A DNA stretch of 47,606 nt from Bacteroidaceae bacterium (lineage in GTDB: Bacteria; Bacteroidota; Bacteroidia; Bacteroidales; Bacteroidaceae): assembly GCA_017416805.1 (NCBI GenBank), contig JAFQBB010000046.1, forward strand, positions 1 to 47,606, written 5' to 3'. Below, piece by piece: positions 5,625-14,034 of the stretch; positions within the stretch are counted from its first letter, which is position 1, and the number at the start of each line of letters is the position of its first letter. Below the pieces are notes generated by a model, which saw only the letters and a program-made list of their open reading frames with translations, searched no databases and was not told the origin of the DNA. The translations under genes were made by a program, and so were the position numbers.

Positions 5625-6794
5625 ATGCAAGAATCCTTTAAGAAACACTTCGGCGAAGAAGCTCAATATCATATCTTCTCGCCCTACCGCGTGTGTCCGT
5701 TGGGTGCCCATGTCGATCATCAGCACGGACTGGTGACAGGATTTGCCTTCGATAAAGGCGTCGATTTGTTGTTCAGTGTTACCGATGACGGCAGTGTCAG
5801 TCTGCGTAGCCTCACCTTTGAAGGGGACATAGATTTCTATATCAATCGTCCTACCCAAGTGAAGGAAGGCAATTGGGGCGACTATGCCCGGGGTGCCAAG
5901 TTCGCATTGCGGAAACGCTTCGTGCTCACTAAAGGCATCAAGGGAGTCATTAAAGGCAGTCTGCCCGTAGGTGGACTATCTTCCAGTGCCGCCGTACTGA
6001 TAGCATACGTTATGGCCTTGGCCAAGGCAAACAACATAACCCTCACCCCTATGGAGGTCATCAAGATTGCCAGCGAGGCCGAGCGCGAATACATAGGTCT
6101 CTCCAATGGCATTCTGGACCAGTCATGCATTGTGTTGGGCGAAAAAGATGCCCTCTTGTTCCTTGATACGGATACGGAGCAGTACCGTATTATCCGCCGC
6201 AATCCGCGTATGCCTGAGTTCGAACTGGCCATCATCTTCAGCGGGCTTACCCGCAACCTGGTCGGTAGCGACTACAACCTGCGTGTAGCCGAGTGCAAGA
6301 CCGCCGCTTGGAACATGATGGCCTATACCGGAATGCCCCTCAAAGGACTGGACAAGACCTTCTTGCGCGACATACCCCGCGAGACCTACGACCTCACAAA
6401 AGAAAAAATGCCCCCGCGGTTTGCCCGTCGGGCCGAACATTTCTATAGCGAATACAAGCGTGTCCGCAAAGGAGTCACAGCTTGGGAGACAGGCAACCTC
6501 CAGCTCTTCGGCCAACTCTGTTTCGAAAGTTGCGAAAGCAGTATCAAGAACTACGAGTGCGGCAGCGAAGAGCTGATAGCCATCTACAACATCATGCGTC
6601 AGACCGCAGGCATCTACGGAGGCCGTTTCAGCGGCGCAGGCTTCAAAGGGGCCTGCATAGCCCTCATCGATTCTTCCAAGAAGGAAGACATCCGCAGCCA
6701 GATAACCGAGGAATACCTCCGCATGTTTCCCGAATATGCCGACACCTTCCAGATCCATTTCTGCAAGACAGACAACGGAGCAAGATTCGTATAA
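5625..6794 (+). CDS. GHMP sugar-1-kinase, galactokinase / galacturonokinase-like
   Basis: A 389-residue cytoplasmic GHMP kinase. The substrate loop reads SPYRVCPLGAHVDHQHG (19-35) where galactokinases usually have a GEHTDY-type motif. As I recall them, plant galacturonokinases carry a similar CPLGAH-DHQ motif, so a sugar other than galactose is plausible. The ATP-binding motif LPVGGLSSSAA is at 113-123, and the C-terminal motif GGRFSGAGFKGACIAL is near 332-347. It should phosphorylate a free sugar at C1. The nucleotidyltransferase 85 bases downstream could then form the NDP-sugar, a salvage route like that of fucose in Fkp. It is the first metabolic gene of the capsule operon. Exact substrate uncertain. 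Confidence 0.8.
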   Translation: MQESFKKHFGEEAQYHIFSPYRVCPLGAHVDHQHGLVTGFAFDKGVDLLFSVTDDGSVSLRSLTFEGDIDFYINRPTQVKEGNWGDYARGAKFALRKRFVLTKGIKGVIKGSLPVGGLSSSAAVLIAYVMALAKANNITLTPMEVIKIASEAEREYIGLSNGILDQSCIVLGEKDALLFLDTDTEQYRIIRRNPRMPEFELAIIFSGLTRNLVGSDYNLRVAECKTAAWNMMAYTGMPLKGLDKTFLRDIPRETYDLTKEKMPPRFARRAEHFYSEYKRVRKGVTAWETGNLQLFGQLCFESCESSIKNYECGSEELIAIYNIMRQTAGIYGGRFSGAGFKGACIALIDSSKKEDIRSQITEEYLRMFPEYADTFQIHFCKTDNGARFV

Positions 6795-6879
6795 ACAAAT
6801 ATTATTTTGGCACGGAAAAACGTAATGACGATAAAGTATAAGTCCGTGTTAATCCGTGAAATCCGTGCCTGAGAACAAG

Positions 6880-7683
6880 ATGAAAACCATAGTTATCGCC
6901 GCCGGTTATGCCACCCGCCTGGGAGAGCTGACCAAGGACTTCCCCAAACCCCTGTTGAAGATTGGTGACAACACCATCCTCGGCCGCATGTTGGACGACA
7001 TCGACCGCATTCCCGACATTGACGAACACATCATTGTCACCAACCACAAGTTTGCCCCTATCTTCGAAGAGTGGGCCAGCGGGCAGCACTACACCAAGCC
7101 CCTCACCATCATCGACGATGGCACAGAGACCAACGAAACCCGCCTTGGTGCAGTCTGCGATTTGCTGTTGGCAATAGAGTATATAGATAAGGTTCAAAGT
7201 TCAACCCCTCAACCATCCGAAGACCCCAGCACTCAGAATTCAGAATTTATAATTCATAATTCAGGAACCGACCTCCTCGTCGTTGCCGCCGACAACCTCC
7301 TCTTCTTCAGTTTTCAGGAGTTCGTCGATTTCGCCAAGCAGAAGGGAACCAGTTGCATCATGTGCCACGAGCAACCGAGCATTGAGAAACTCCAGCGCAC
7401 CGGTGTCATCGTCATGGACGAGCATAACCGCGTCCTCAATATGGAAGAGAAGCCCCAGCAGCCCAAGAGCCACTGGGCCGTTCCACCTTTTTATATATAT
7501 AGGAAAGAAGACCTCGACCTCGTCCGTCACAGCGTCGAGAACGGATGTGGCAAAGATGCACCCGGCAACCTCGCCCACTACATGGTAGAAAAGACCATGA
7601 TGCACGCCTGGCCCATGTCCGCCGGCCGCTTCGACATCGGCAGTCTCGACACCTACTACGAAGCCTGCGAGAAATTTGGGTGA
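6880..7683 (+). CDS. Sugar-phosphate nucleotidyltransferase with repeat-encoded insert
   Basis: A 267-residue NTP_transferase enzyme that joins a sugar-1-phosphate to a nucleotide. It starts MKTIVIAAGYATRLGELT, the nucleotide-binding loop, and continues FPKPLLKIGDNTILGRML. The metal-binding region is LLVVAADNLLFFS (about 132-144), and MEEKPQQPKSHW is the EKP motif. ATG 6880 is preferred over GTG 6856 because the extension reads through an intergenic GTCCGTG repeat. Residues about 105-129 are encoded by heptamer repeats (7192-7266) placed just before the conserved strand, an in-frame insertion. It acts with the preceding kinase. The nucleotide (UTP, dTTP, CTP or GTP) cannot be told from sequence. 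Confidence 0.82.
   Translation: MKTIVIAAGYATRLGELTKDFPKPLLKIGDNTILGRMLDDIDRIPDIDEHIIVTNHKFAPIFEEWASGQHYTKPLTIIDDGTETNETRLGAVCDLLLAIEYIDKVQSSTPQPSEDPSTQNSEFIIHNSGTDLLVVAADNLLFFSFQEFVDFAKQKGTSCIMCHEQPSIEKLQRTGVIVMDEHNRVLNMEEKPQQPKSHWAVPPFYIYRKEDLDLVRHSVENGCGKDAPGNLAHYMVEKTMMHAWPMSAGRFDIGSLDTYYEACEKFG
7192..7266 (+). repeat. Heptamer repeats inserted in the nucleotidyltransferase gene
   Basis: Two GTTCAAM units (7192-7205), a 26-base spacer, then five units of the TTCATAA family in register (7232-7266). The 75 bp keep the reading frame and encode residues about 105-129, a Ser/Pro/Gln-rich loop. Confidence 0.7.
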
Positions 7684-7857
7684 TGTGTGTACTGTTATTT
7701 TGGGGCGTTTTGACTCTTAATTTTTAATTTGCAAGTACGTTATTCGTAGCTCATACAGCTCTTTAAATTCCCAATTCCCAATGGGTTATGGGACGTCATT
7801 TTTTTGTGCTTATGAAATTCCCATGTTGATTTTATTAAATTAATTATAATACTGATT

Positions 7858-8085
7858 ATGGAATTACAAGAATTTATCTCTGCATTTGCAGAACAGTTTG
7901 ATGACACAGATGCATCAGAAATCCAGGCAGATACCAATTATCAAGAATTGGACGAGTGGAGTAGTTTGACTTCAATGGCAATCATTGCTTTCGTGAAGAC
8001 TGCCTATAATAAAGAAGTTACAGGTAAAGAAATCCGTTCTTGCGAAACGGTGGAAGAACTTTATAATTTGGTTGCTTCTAAGTAA
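7858..8085 (+). CDS. Acyl carrier protein
   Basis: A 75-residue acidic protein with the four-helix ACP pattern. The phosphopantetheine site is Ser36 in DEWSSLTSM (32-40). The Trp-x-Ser-Leu variant is typical of dedicated ACPs in polysaccharide or secondary pathways rather than the DSL of fatty-acid AcpP. It is followed one base later by the SDR gene, and the KAS III and acyltransferase genes come next, so it probably carries the acyl group built for capsule decoration. A phosphopantetheinyl transferase from elsewhere in the genome would be needed. Confidence 0.88.
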   Translation: MELQEFISAFAEQFDDTDASEIQADTNYQELDEWSSLTSMAIIAFVKTAYNKEVTGKEIRSCETVEELYNLVASK

Positions 8086-8086
8086 G

Positions 8087-8842
8087 ATGGCAGAAATTCC
8101 ATTTAATCCGTTTTCGTTATCTGGTAAAACCATCCTAGTAACGGGAGCTTCCGCAGGAATAGGCAAGGCTATAGCCATTGCCTGTTCCCAAATGGGGGGT
8201 ATCGTCATACTTAATGGCCGTAATCAAGAACGGTTGAAAGAAACCTTACAGGAATTGTCTGGTGAAGGGCATCAAATCATTCCTGCAGACCTTTCTATGG
8301 AGAAAGACCGTACAAGATTGATTGACAATTTACCAAAACTTGACGGCTTGGTGCAATGCGCAGGTGTAGGAAGTCAGGTTCCTTGTAAGATGATAGGGAA
8401 AGACGATTTGGAACACGTATTTGTTCCTAATGTTGAGGCTCCCATACTTTTACAGACCGAGTTGTTGGCAAAGAAGAAAATAAATAAATCATCTTCCATT
8501 GTCTTTATCGCTTCAAAGGCTGCATCATTTCCAAGTATCGGTAATGCCGCATACAGTGCCAGTAAAGGAGCCATTATCTCCTATGCCAAATGTCTGGCTC
8601 TTGAATTGGCTCCGCGTCAAATACGTGTAAACTGTATTTGTCCTGCAATGGTCTGGACAGACTTGATTCTTCAAGGTGGAATATCAAAAGAAGATTTAGA
8701 AGAAGCCCAATTGAAATACCCTCTCAAGCGGTATGGTAAACCTGAAGATATCGCATATTTGGCCATATATTTGTTGTCGGATGCTTCTTCTTGGATGACA
8801 GGTACTTGTGTTGATATAACAGGGGGGGCGAAGGAACTTTAA
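8087..8842 (+). CDS. Short-chain dehydrogenase/reductase, 3-oxoacyl-ACP reductase-like
   Basis: A 251-residue classical SDR. The nucleotide-binding motif is TGASAGIG (19-26). The catalytic residues are Ser143, Tyr156 and Lys160 (YSASK), with the usual 13-residue Ser-Tyr spacing. The C-terminal segment ASSWMTGTCVDITGG resembles FabG-type reductases. The ATG at 8087 lies one base after the ACP stop. Between ACP and KAS III genes, the likely reaction is NADPH reduction of a 3-ketoacyl-ACP to 3-hydroxyacyl-ACP. A sugar substrate is the alternative. A G7 run (8822-8828) lies near the 3' end. Confidence 0.85.
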   Translation: MAEIPFNPFSLSGKTILVTGASAGIGKAIAIACSQMGGIVILNGRNQERLKETLQELSGEGHQIIPADLSMEKDRTRLIDNLPKLDGLVQCAGVGSQVPCKMIGKDDLEHVFVPNVEAPILLQTELLAKKKINKSSSIVFIASKAASFPSIGNAAYSASKGAIISYAKCLALELAPRQIRVNCICPAMVWTDLILQGGISKEDLEEAQLKYPLKRYGKPEDIAYLAIYLLSDASSWMTGTCVDITGGAKEL

Positions 8843-8859
8843 CCAGTTGAATAGATAAA

Positions 8860-9861
8860 ATGAAAGCATATATAAAAGCAATCTCCTATTATCTTCCGGA
8901 GCGGATTGTAACAAATGAAGAGTTGCTGCAAGAATTTCCAGAATGGAGCGTTGATAAAGTTGCAGCCAAAGTTGGTGTGAATACCCGTCATCTGGCTGCT
9001 TCTGATGAAACAGCCGGTGATATGGCTGAAAAAGCAGCCCGCAAATTGTTTGCAGAATACGGTATAAAGGCAGAGGATGTGGATTTCGTCATGCTCTGTA
9101 CACAGAGTCCGGACTATTTCCTGCCTTCTACTGCTTGTATTCTCCAGCATCGGTTGGGAATACCAACAACAGCGGGAGCATTCGACTATAATTTAGGATG
9201 TTCAGGTTGTATTTATGGTTTGGCAGTAGCTAAAGGATTAATCGTAGCAGGTATAGCAAAGAATGTGCTAATGTTGACAGCCGAAACTTACAATAAATAT
9301 CTGCATCCATCAGACAAAAGCAACCGTTCCATCTTTGGAGATGGGGCAGCTGCATGTTTGATTTCAACAGAGGGCATTGCTGAAATCGGTGAGTTTGTTT
9401 TAGGTACAGATGGTAATGGAGCTGAAAATTTGATTGTAAAGACCGGTGCAGCCAGACAGAAGCAACCGACAGGACTTTCATCAATAGATGACGAAGGTCA
9501 TGAACGATTTGATGACTATCTCTATATGAATGGTGGTGCCATCTTCAATTTTACGCTTGAGGCTGTTCCGGCCATGATGAAGCAAGTGTTGGAGAAAAAC
9601 GGAGTAGAGAAGGATAATATTGATTACTATGTATTCCATCAGGCCAACAAATTCATGCTCAATACGATCCGTAAGGTTTGTGTGTTACCTAAAGATAAAT
9701 TCCATATCAATCTGGAGAATACAGGCAATACCGTATCTTCAACGGTGATGATAGCTTTGAAAGATTGTATAGAAGAAGGTATAATCAGCGCAGGAATGAA
9801 TGTGATGATTACTGGCTTTGGTGTAGGATTGAGCTGGGGTGGAACAATATTGAAGTTTTAA
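8860..9861 (+). CDS. 3-oxoacyl-ACP synthase III (KAS III, FabH-like)
   Basis: A 333-residue thiolase-fold condensing enzyme. The catalytic triad is complete: Cys114 (NLGCSGC), His260 (VFHQAN) and Asn290 (NTGNTVSS). KAS III enzymes condense an acyl-CoA, usually acetyl-CoA, with malonyl-ACP to give 3-ketoacyl-ACP. Some relatives instead transfer an acyl group to a hydroxyl or amine. Its place 17 bases after the SDR and 3 bases before a left-handed beta-helix acyltransferase supports a short dedicated acyl pathway rather than bulk fatty-acid synthesis. Confidence 0.9.
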   Translation: MKAYIKAISYYLPERIVTNEELLQEFPEWSVDKVAAKVGVNTRHLAASDETAGDMAEKAARKLFAEYGIKAEDVDFVMLCTQSPDYFLPSTACILQHRLGIPTTAGAFDYNLGCSGCIYGLAVAKGLIVAGIAKNVLMLTAETYNKYLHPSDKSNRSIFGDGAAACLISTEGIAEIGEFVLGTDGNGAENLIVKTGAARQKQPTGLSSIDDEGHERFDDYLYMNGGAIFNFTLEAVPAMMKQVLEKNGVEKDNIDYYVFHQANKFMLNTIRKVCVLPKDKFHINLENTGNTVSSTVMIALKDCIEEGIISAGMNVMITGFGVGLSWGGTILKF

Positions 9862-9864
9862 CTT

Positions 9865-10542
9865 ATGGAAATGAAGAGACTTGCACGGTTTATACGTTTT
9901 GTATTGTTTTTACCGTACACGATATATTTTAATTTTAAATGTCTTCCATACAAACAGGCGATAAAGTTGCCAATTGTGTTTTATGTGAGGCCAACTTTCT
10001 TATCATTAAAAGGAAAAGTGATTCTTGATTGTCAGGCAAGACGTAATATGATACGTTTGGGGTTGGAAATGGCTCCTATGGTTACATACTCTGGATTTAG
10101 ATGGAAGAATTTGGGAACAATTATTTTTAAAGGGGATTTGACTTTTTCTTATAAGGGTTTTATTTCTTGTGGGGAAAAAGGTTGTATAGAATTTGGAAAT
10201 AATAATAGTTTTTCCTTTGGTTGCAGAGTTATATGCGAAGAAAGTATTGTATTTGCTGATAAAATTAGAGTAAGTTGGGACTGTTCTTTTATAGATACGG
10301 ATTTTCATCCTATTATTGATACAGTTTCGAATCGTCCCTTGAAAATGACGTTACCTATAAATCTGCGATACGGAGTATGGATAGGTCATAATTGTATAAT
10401 ATCAAAAGGTTGTAAGATTCTAGAAAATTCTATAGTATCTTCAGGTGCAATAGTAAAAGGTAAATTTAGCAAGGAAAATGTTATTATTGCTGGAAATCCC
10501 GCTGTTGTTGTGGATGAAGGATATGTTAGAGATGATGTCTGA
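9865..10542 (+). CDS. Hexapeptide-repeat (LbH) acyltransferase
   Basis: A 225-residue protein with a hydrophobic N-terminus (FIRFVLFLPYTIYFNF) and irregular hexapeptide repeats from about residue 90. These include DTDFHPIID, GVWIGHNCIISKG and the typical closing IIAGNPAVVV. It starts 3 bases after the KAS III stop, so it is the best candidate for moving the acyl group from the ACP to a sugar. It resembles the product of 12141-12944 in size, N-terminal pattern and the D-T/S-D-F-H motif, so the two are probably paralogues. The AT-rich composition differs from the upstream genes. Confidence 0.8.
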   Translation: MEMKRLARFIRFVLFLPYTIYFNFKCLPYKQAIKLPIVFYVRPTFLSLKGKVILDCQARRNMIRLGLEMAPMVTYSGFRWKNLGTIIFKGDLTFSYKGFISCGEKGCIEFGNNNSFSFGCRVICEESIVFADKIRVSWDCSFIDTDFHPIIDTVSNRPLKMTLPINLRYGVWIGHNCIISKGCKILENSIVSSGAIVKGKFSKENVIIAGNPAVVVDEGYVRDDV

Positions 10543-10615
10543 TATGACACAATCATAAAGCGTTTTGTTAACATAAAAATGACATATTGATACTTCAACT
10601 AAACCCAAGATTATA

Positions 10616-12163
10616 ATGTCAGAATCATCATATAGCAATAAACGTTTGGCCAAAAATACATTGTTCCTATATTTTCGAATGCTATTTGTCATGGCGATAG
10701 GGCTATATACTAGTCGTGTTGTTTTGAGGACATTAGGTGTAGAAGATTTCGGAATATACAATGTCGTTGGTAGTTTTGTTTCCATGTTTAGCTTGATTTC
10801 AGGTGCATTGACTGCAGCTGTTAGCCGATTTTTAAATATAGAGATGGGTAGAAAAGATAGTACCAAATTAAAAGATGTATTTTCTACAGCAATCAATATT
10901 CATATCATTCTGGCAGTCATTATATTGCTTGTAGCAGAGATGATAGGTCCATGGTTTATAAGAACTCAAATGACAATTTCTCTTGATAAAATAGACTCGG
11001 CAATTTATGTCTTTCATTTTTCATTATTAACATTCTTAGTCAACCTTATAAGTATTCCTTATAACGCCTGCATCATTGCACATGAGGACATGAAAATATT
11101 TGCATATATAAGTTTTGTTGAGGTTAGTCTGAAATTGCTGATTGTTTATTTATTACTACTTTTCTCTTATGATAAATTAGTATTGTATGGCTTCTTTATG
11201 CTATGTACGTCTTTGATAATACGTTGCATCTATCAGATATATTGTCGGAGACATTATGCAGAAAGTTCTTTTAGATTTTACATGGACAAGCAAATCTTCC
11301 GCGAAATGTTTGGATTTACGAGTTGGAATATAATAGGAAGTACATCCGTCATTTTAAGTAATCAAGGAGTAAACATCTTGCTTAATGTATTTGGTTCGCC
11401 TGTAGTGAATGCCGCAAGGGGAATCGCTGTACAAATTGAAGCTACGATAAATAGTTTTGTGCAGAATTTTATGACCGCAATGAACCCTCAGATAACCAAA
11501 AGTTATGGAGCTGGGGATTTAGAGACTTATTCGAAGCTGATGATGTATGGTGGTCGTTTCTCTGTCGGATTATTAACCCTCTTATCTTTGCCATTTCTTG
11601 TCGAAACACATTATATTCTCGAACTTTGGCTAGGTGAGGTTCCTGAATATACTGTGAACTTTGCAAGACTTATATTGATATTTGCTATTTCAGAAGCAAT
11701 GTCCTACACTTTTACGACTGGTCTACTAGCAACGGATAAAATTAAGAAATTGCAAATCCTTGTTGGCGGATGTAGAATGATGAATTTACCAATTTCTTAC
11801 GTATTATTAAAGTTGGGAATGGAACCTGAAATCACAATGGTAGTTGCAATTGTTTTATCTCAAGTTAATTTATTATTGCGGTTAACTCTATTAAAACAAT
11901 ATATCCAATTATCCATTAAGAGGTTCTATAGAATAATAGTTCTCAAACAAGTTATATCAATATTACTTCCATTGGCAATAGGGATATATTTAACAAAACT
12001 ATTACCTATGGGATTATTTCGTTTAGCCATAATGGTTTTTATTTTGATCATAACAGAGTTATGTTGCCTTTTATTTATTAACTGTAATCAAAGAGAGAGA
12101 TTTTATATCGTTGATAAATTATTTATGATGATTAAAAAATATGATTATAAAAAGCATCGTTAA
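10616..12163 (+). CDS. Wzx-type polysaccharide flippase
   Basis: A 515-residue polytopic inner-membrane protein of the MATE/Wzx superfamily. It has about 12-14 hydrophobic segments, beginning NTLFLYFRMLFVMAIGLYTS and followed by the conserved RVVLRTLGVEDFGIYNVVGS. It would flip the lipid-linked repeat unit across the inner membrane. Its 3' end overlaps the next gene by 23 bases, showing tight operon packing. The Wzy-like polymerase downstream completes a Wzx/Wzy-type locus. Confidence 0.87.
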   Translation: MSESSYSNKRLAKNTLFLYFRMLFVMAIGLYTSRVVLRTLGVEDFGIYNVVGSFVSMFSLISGALTAAVSRFLNIEMGRKDSTKLKDVFSTAINIHIILAVIILLVAEMIGPWFIRTQMTISLDKIDSAIYVFHFSLLTFLVNLISIPYNACIIAHEDMKIFAYISFVEVSLKLLIVYLLLLFSYDKLVLYGFFMLCTSLIIRCIYQIYCRRHYAESSFRFYMDKQIFREMFGFTSWNIIGSTSVILSNQGVNILLNVFGSPVVNAARGIAVQIEATINSFVQNFMTAMNPQITKSYGAGDLETYSKLMMYGGRFSVGLLTLLSLPFLVETHYILELWLGEVPEYTVNFARLILIFAISEAMSYTFTTGLLATDKIKKLQILVGGCRMMNLPISYVLLKLGMEPEITMVVAIVLSQVNLLLRLTLLKQYIQLSIKRFYRIIVLKQVISILLPLAIGIYLTKLLPMGLFRLAIMVFILIITELCCLLFINCNQRERFYIVDKLFMMIKKYDYKKHR

Positions 12164-12944
12164 TAAATTAATCCGTTTTCTACATAAGCAGAATCGAGTA
12201 AATTTTGTAAAAACAATAGCCATAAATATTGTCTATTTCCCATTAAAAACGGCTTTGAAGTTTCCTATAATAATTTATGGTCCATGCAGATTGCAAAAAT
12301 TATCCGGACAAATAATATTTGATGGAGAAATAAAAACAGGAATACTGAAGATTGGCCTTTCTGATCCTGTAAAGAGTTGGAATTCATATTCTTTTATATC
12401 ACTAGATGGGAAAATACATTTGGGTAAACAGGTGATTTTACGACGTGGAATAAATTTACAGGTTTCTCGTGATACTTTATTGAATATTGAAGACAATGTT
12501 TCTATTGGACATAATTGTACTCTTATCGTACATCGACAAATATATATAGGAAAGGCCACAAGCATAGGTAATAATACTACAATTATGGATTCAGATTTTC
12601 ACTACGTAGTTAATCTGAGTTCTCGTATGATAAAACCTGCCAGTTTACCAATAATTATCGGTGAATGTAATTGGATTGCAAGTTGGTGCACGATAAAAAA
12701 AGGGACTCAAACCCCTAAAGGGACTATTGTAGCTGGACCTTATTCAATGCTTGGCAAAAACTATATAGGTAAAATCCCTGAATTTAGTCTTATTGCCGGT
12801 TCACCTGCAAAATTATTGGTAGAAGGTGTGCGAAGAGTCAATAATAAATATAGCGAAAACGAATTAATTAAGCATTTTGCTAAAACATCTTCAAATTATG
12901 TATTACCTGACGATGTTGATTTGGATGAGTTTTGTATGCCCTAA
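12141..12944 (+). CDS. Hexapeptide-repeat (LbH) acyltransferase
   Basis: A 267-residue left-handed beta-helix transferase. Repeats such as LNIEDNVSIGHNCTLIVHRQ and IGKATSIGNNTTIMDSDFHY are followed by IIIGECNWIASWCTIKKG and the closing SLIAGSPAKLLVEG. The DSDFH motif and hydrophobic N-terminus match the product of 9865-10542. It overlaps the wzx gene by 23 bases. It probably adds an acetyl or other acyl group to a capsule sugar; the acceptor is not predictable. Confidence 0.8.
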   Translation: MIIKSIVNKLIRFLHKQNRVNFVKTIAINIVYFPLKTALKFPIIIYGPCRLQKLSGQIIFDGEIKTGILKIGLSDPVKSWNSYSFISLDGKIHLGKQVILRRGINLQVSRDTLLNIEDNVSIGHNCTLIVHRQIYIGKATSIGNNTTIMDSDFHYVVNLSSRMIKPASLPIIIGECNWIASWCTIKKGTQTPKGTIVAGPYSMLGKNYIGKIPEFSLIAGSPAKLLVEGVRRVNNKYSENELIKHFAKTSSNYVLPDDVDLDEFCMP

Positions 12945-12968
12945 TTATAGATTTTGAAAATACAAATA

Positions 12969-14024
12969 ATGAATAACACGGTATCAATAACTAAAGCTAT
13001 AGGCATATTTTTAATGGTTTTGGGTCACGCAGGACTATGGGACTCTGCACTCAATTATATCGCCATGTTTCATATGCCGCTATTTTTCTTTATGAGCGGA
13101 TATTGCTTTAAAGAGAAATATCTGACAGGCATGAGAACTTTTGTAAAGAAACGAATCACAGGAGTGTGGTGGCCTTATGTAAAGTGGGGAGTTATTTTCC
13201 TTTTGTTTCATAATCTATTTTTTCATTTAAATATATATAGTGATGTAATAGGATTTCAAGGAAAGGTCGAGCATCTCTATTCATGGTCTGAATATTGGAG
13301 TGAGTTCATCGGAATATTGAAAATGCGTGCTCGTGAACCATTATTAGGAGGGTATTGGTTTCTTGCTTCATTATTCTGGGGCAGTATAATATTCTTGTTA
13401 GCACGCAAGTTTATAAATAACAAATGGATACAGGGGGGGGGGATTTTAACTGTTTGCATATTCATGTTTGTGACAAAATGTCAAATTCCATTCTTTGGCG
13501 TTGGAGGCAGAGCCTTTTTAGCCGCATTCTTTATATGGATTGGTGCAGAAATGTCATGTGATAAAAGATTCGTTGCAAGTTTTATCAATAATAGAATCTT
13601 TGCCTTCTTAAGTTTTATTTTTGTTGGAGTTGGTTCTATTTATTGGCATACTTCAATGCCAAAAATGACTACAGAATTAGTTATTCCATATTGTATTACA
13701 GCAGTTCTTGGCACATTGGGAATATATGCAATCAGTAAATGGATTGACAACAAATATGCCAATACGTCGATTGGAAAGTTTCTTTGTTTCACAGGAAATC
13801 ATACACTTGAAATATTAACTTGGCATTTGTTGCTATTTAAAATTGTCAATCTATTGATTGTCTGCATATACAATCTTCCAGAGGAAAATCTCGCTCAGTT
13901 CCCAGTTTATGTAGAATATGCTCGTAAAGGATGGATTGTCCTCTATTTCATTGTAGGCTGCGGAATTCCTTTGGCATGTTGTTGGGTGTATGAGAAAATA
14001 GAGTACAATCGCAGTAAAATATAA
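12969..14024 (+). CDS. Membrane acyltransferase (acyltransferase 3 family) with G10 tract
   Basis: A 351-residue polytopic membrane protein starting MNNTVSITKAIGIFLMVLGH. The early His (VLGH) and the MFHMPLFFFMSGY motif are typical of acyltransferase-3 / OafA / fucose-4-O-acetylase proteins, which transfer acetyl groups to extracytoplasmic glycans. About ten hydrophobic segments follow. ATG 12969 is preferred over TTG 12954. A run of ten G (13433-13442) lies in the middle of the frame, encoding GGG in WIQGGGILTV. In this sequence the frame is open, but slippage by one base would truncate the protein, so it is probably phase-variable. Confidence 0.83.
   Translation: MNNTVSITKAIGIFLMVLGHAGLWDSALNYIAMFHMPLFFFMSGYCFKEKYLTGMRTFVKKRITGVWWPYVKWGVIFLLFHNLFFHLNIYSDVIGFQGKVEHLYSWSEYWSEFIGILKMRAREPLLGGYWFLASLFWGSIIFLLARKFINNKWIQGGGILTVCIFMFVTKCQIPFFGVGGRAFLAAFFIWIGAEMSCDKRFVASFINNRIFAFLSFIFVGVGSIYWHTSMPKMTTELVIPYCITAVLGTLGIYAISKWIDNKYANTSIGKFLCFTGNHTLEILTWHLLLFKIVNLLIVCIYNLPEENLAQFPVYVEYARKGWIVLYFIVGCGIPLACCWVYEKIEYNRSKI
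13433..13442 (+). repeat. G10 homopolymer in coding sequence
   Basis: Ten consecutive G in an AT-rich gene, about 465 bases after the start codon. Tracts of this length slip during replication in many bacteria and act as on/off switches of surface-glycan genes. Confidence 0.85.
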
Positions 14025-14034
14025 AATCAGAGAA

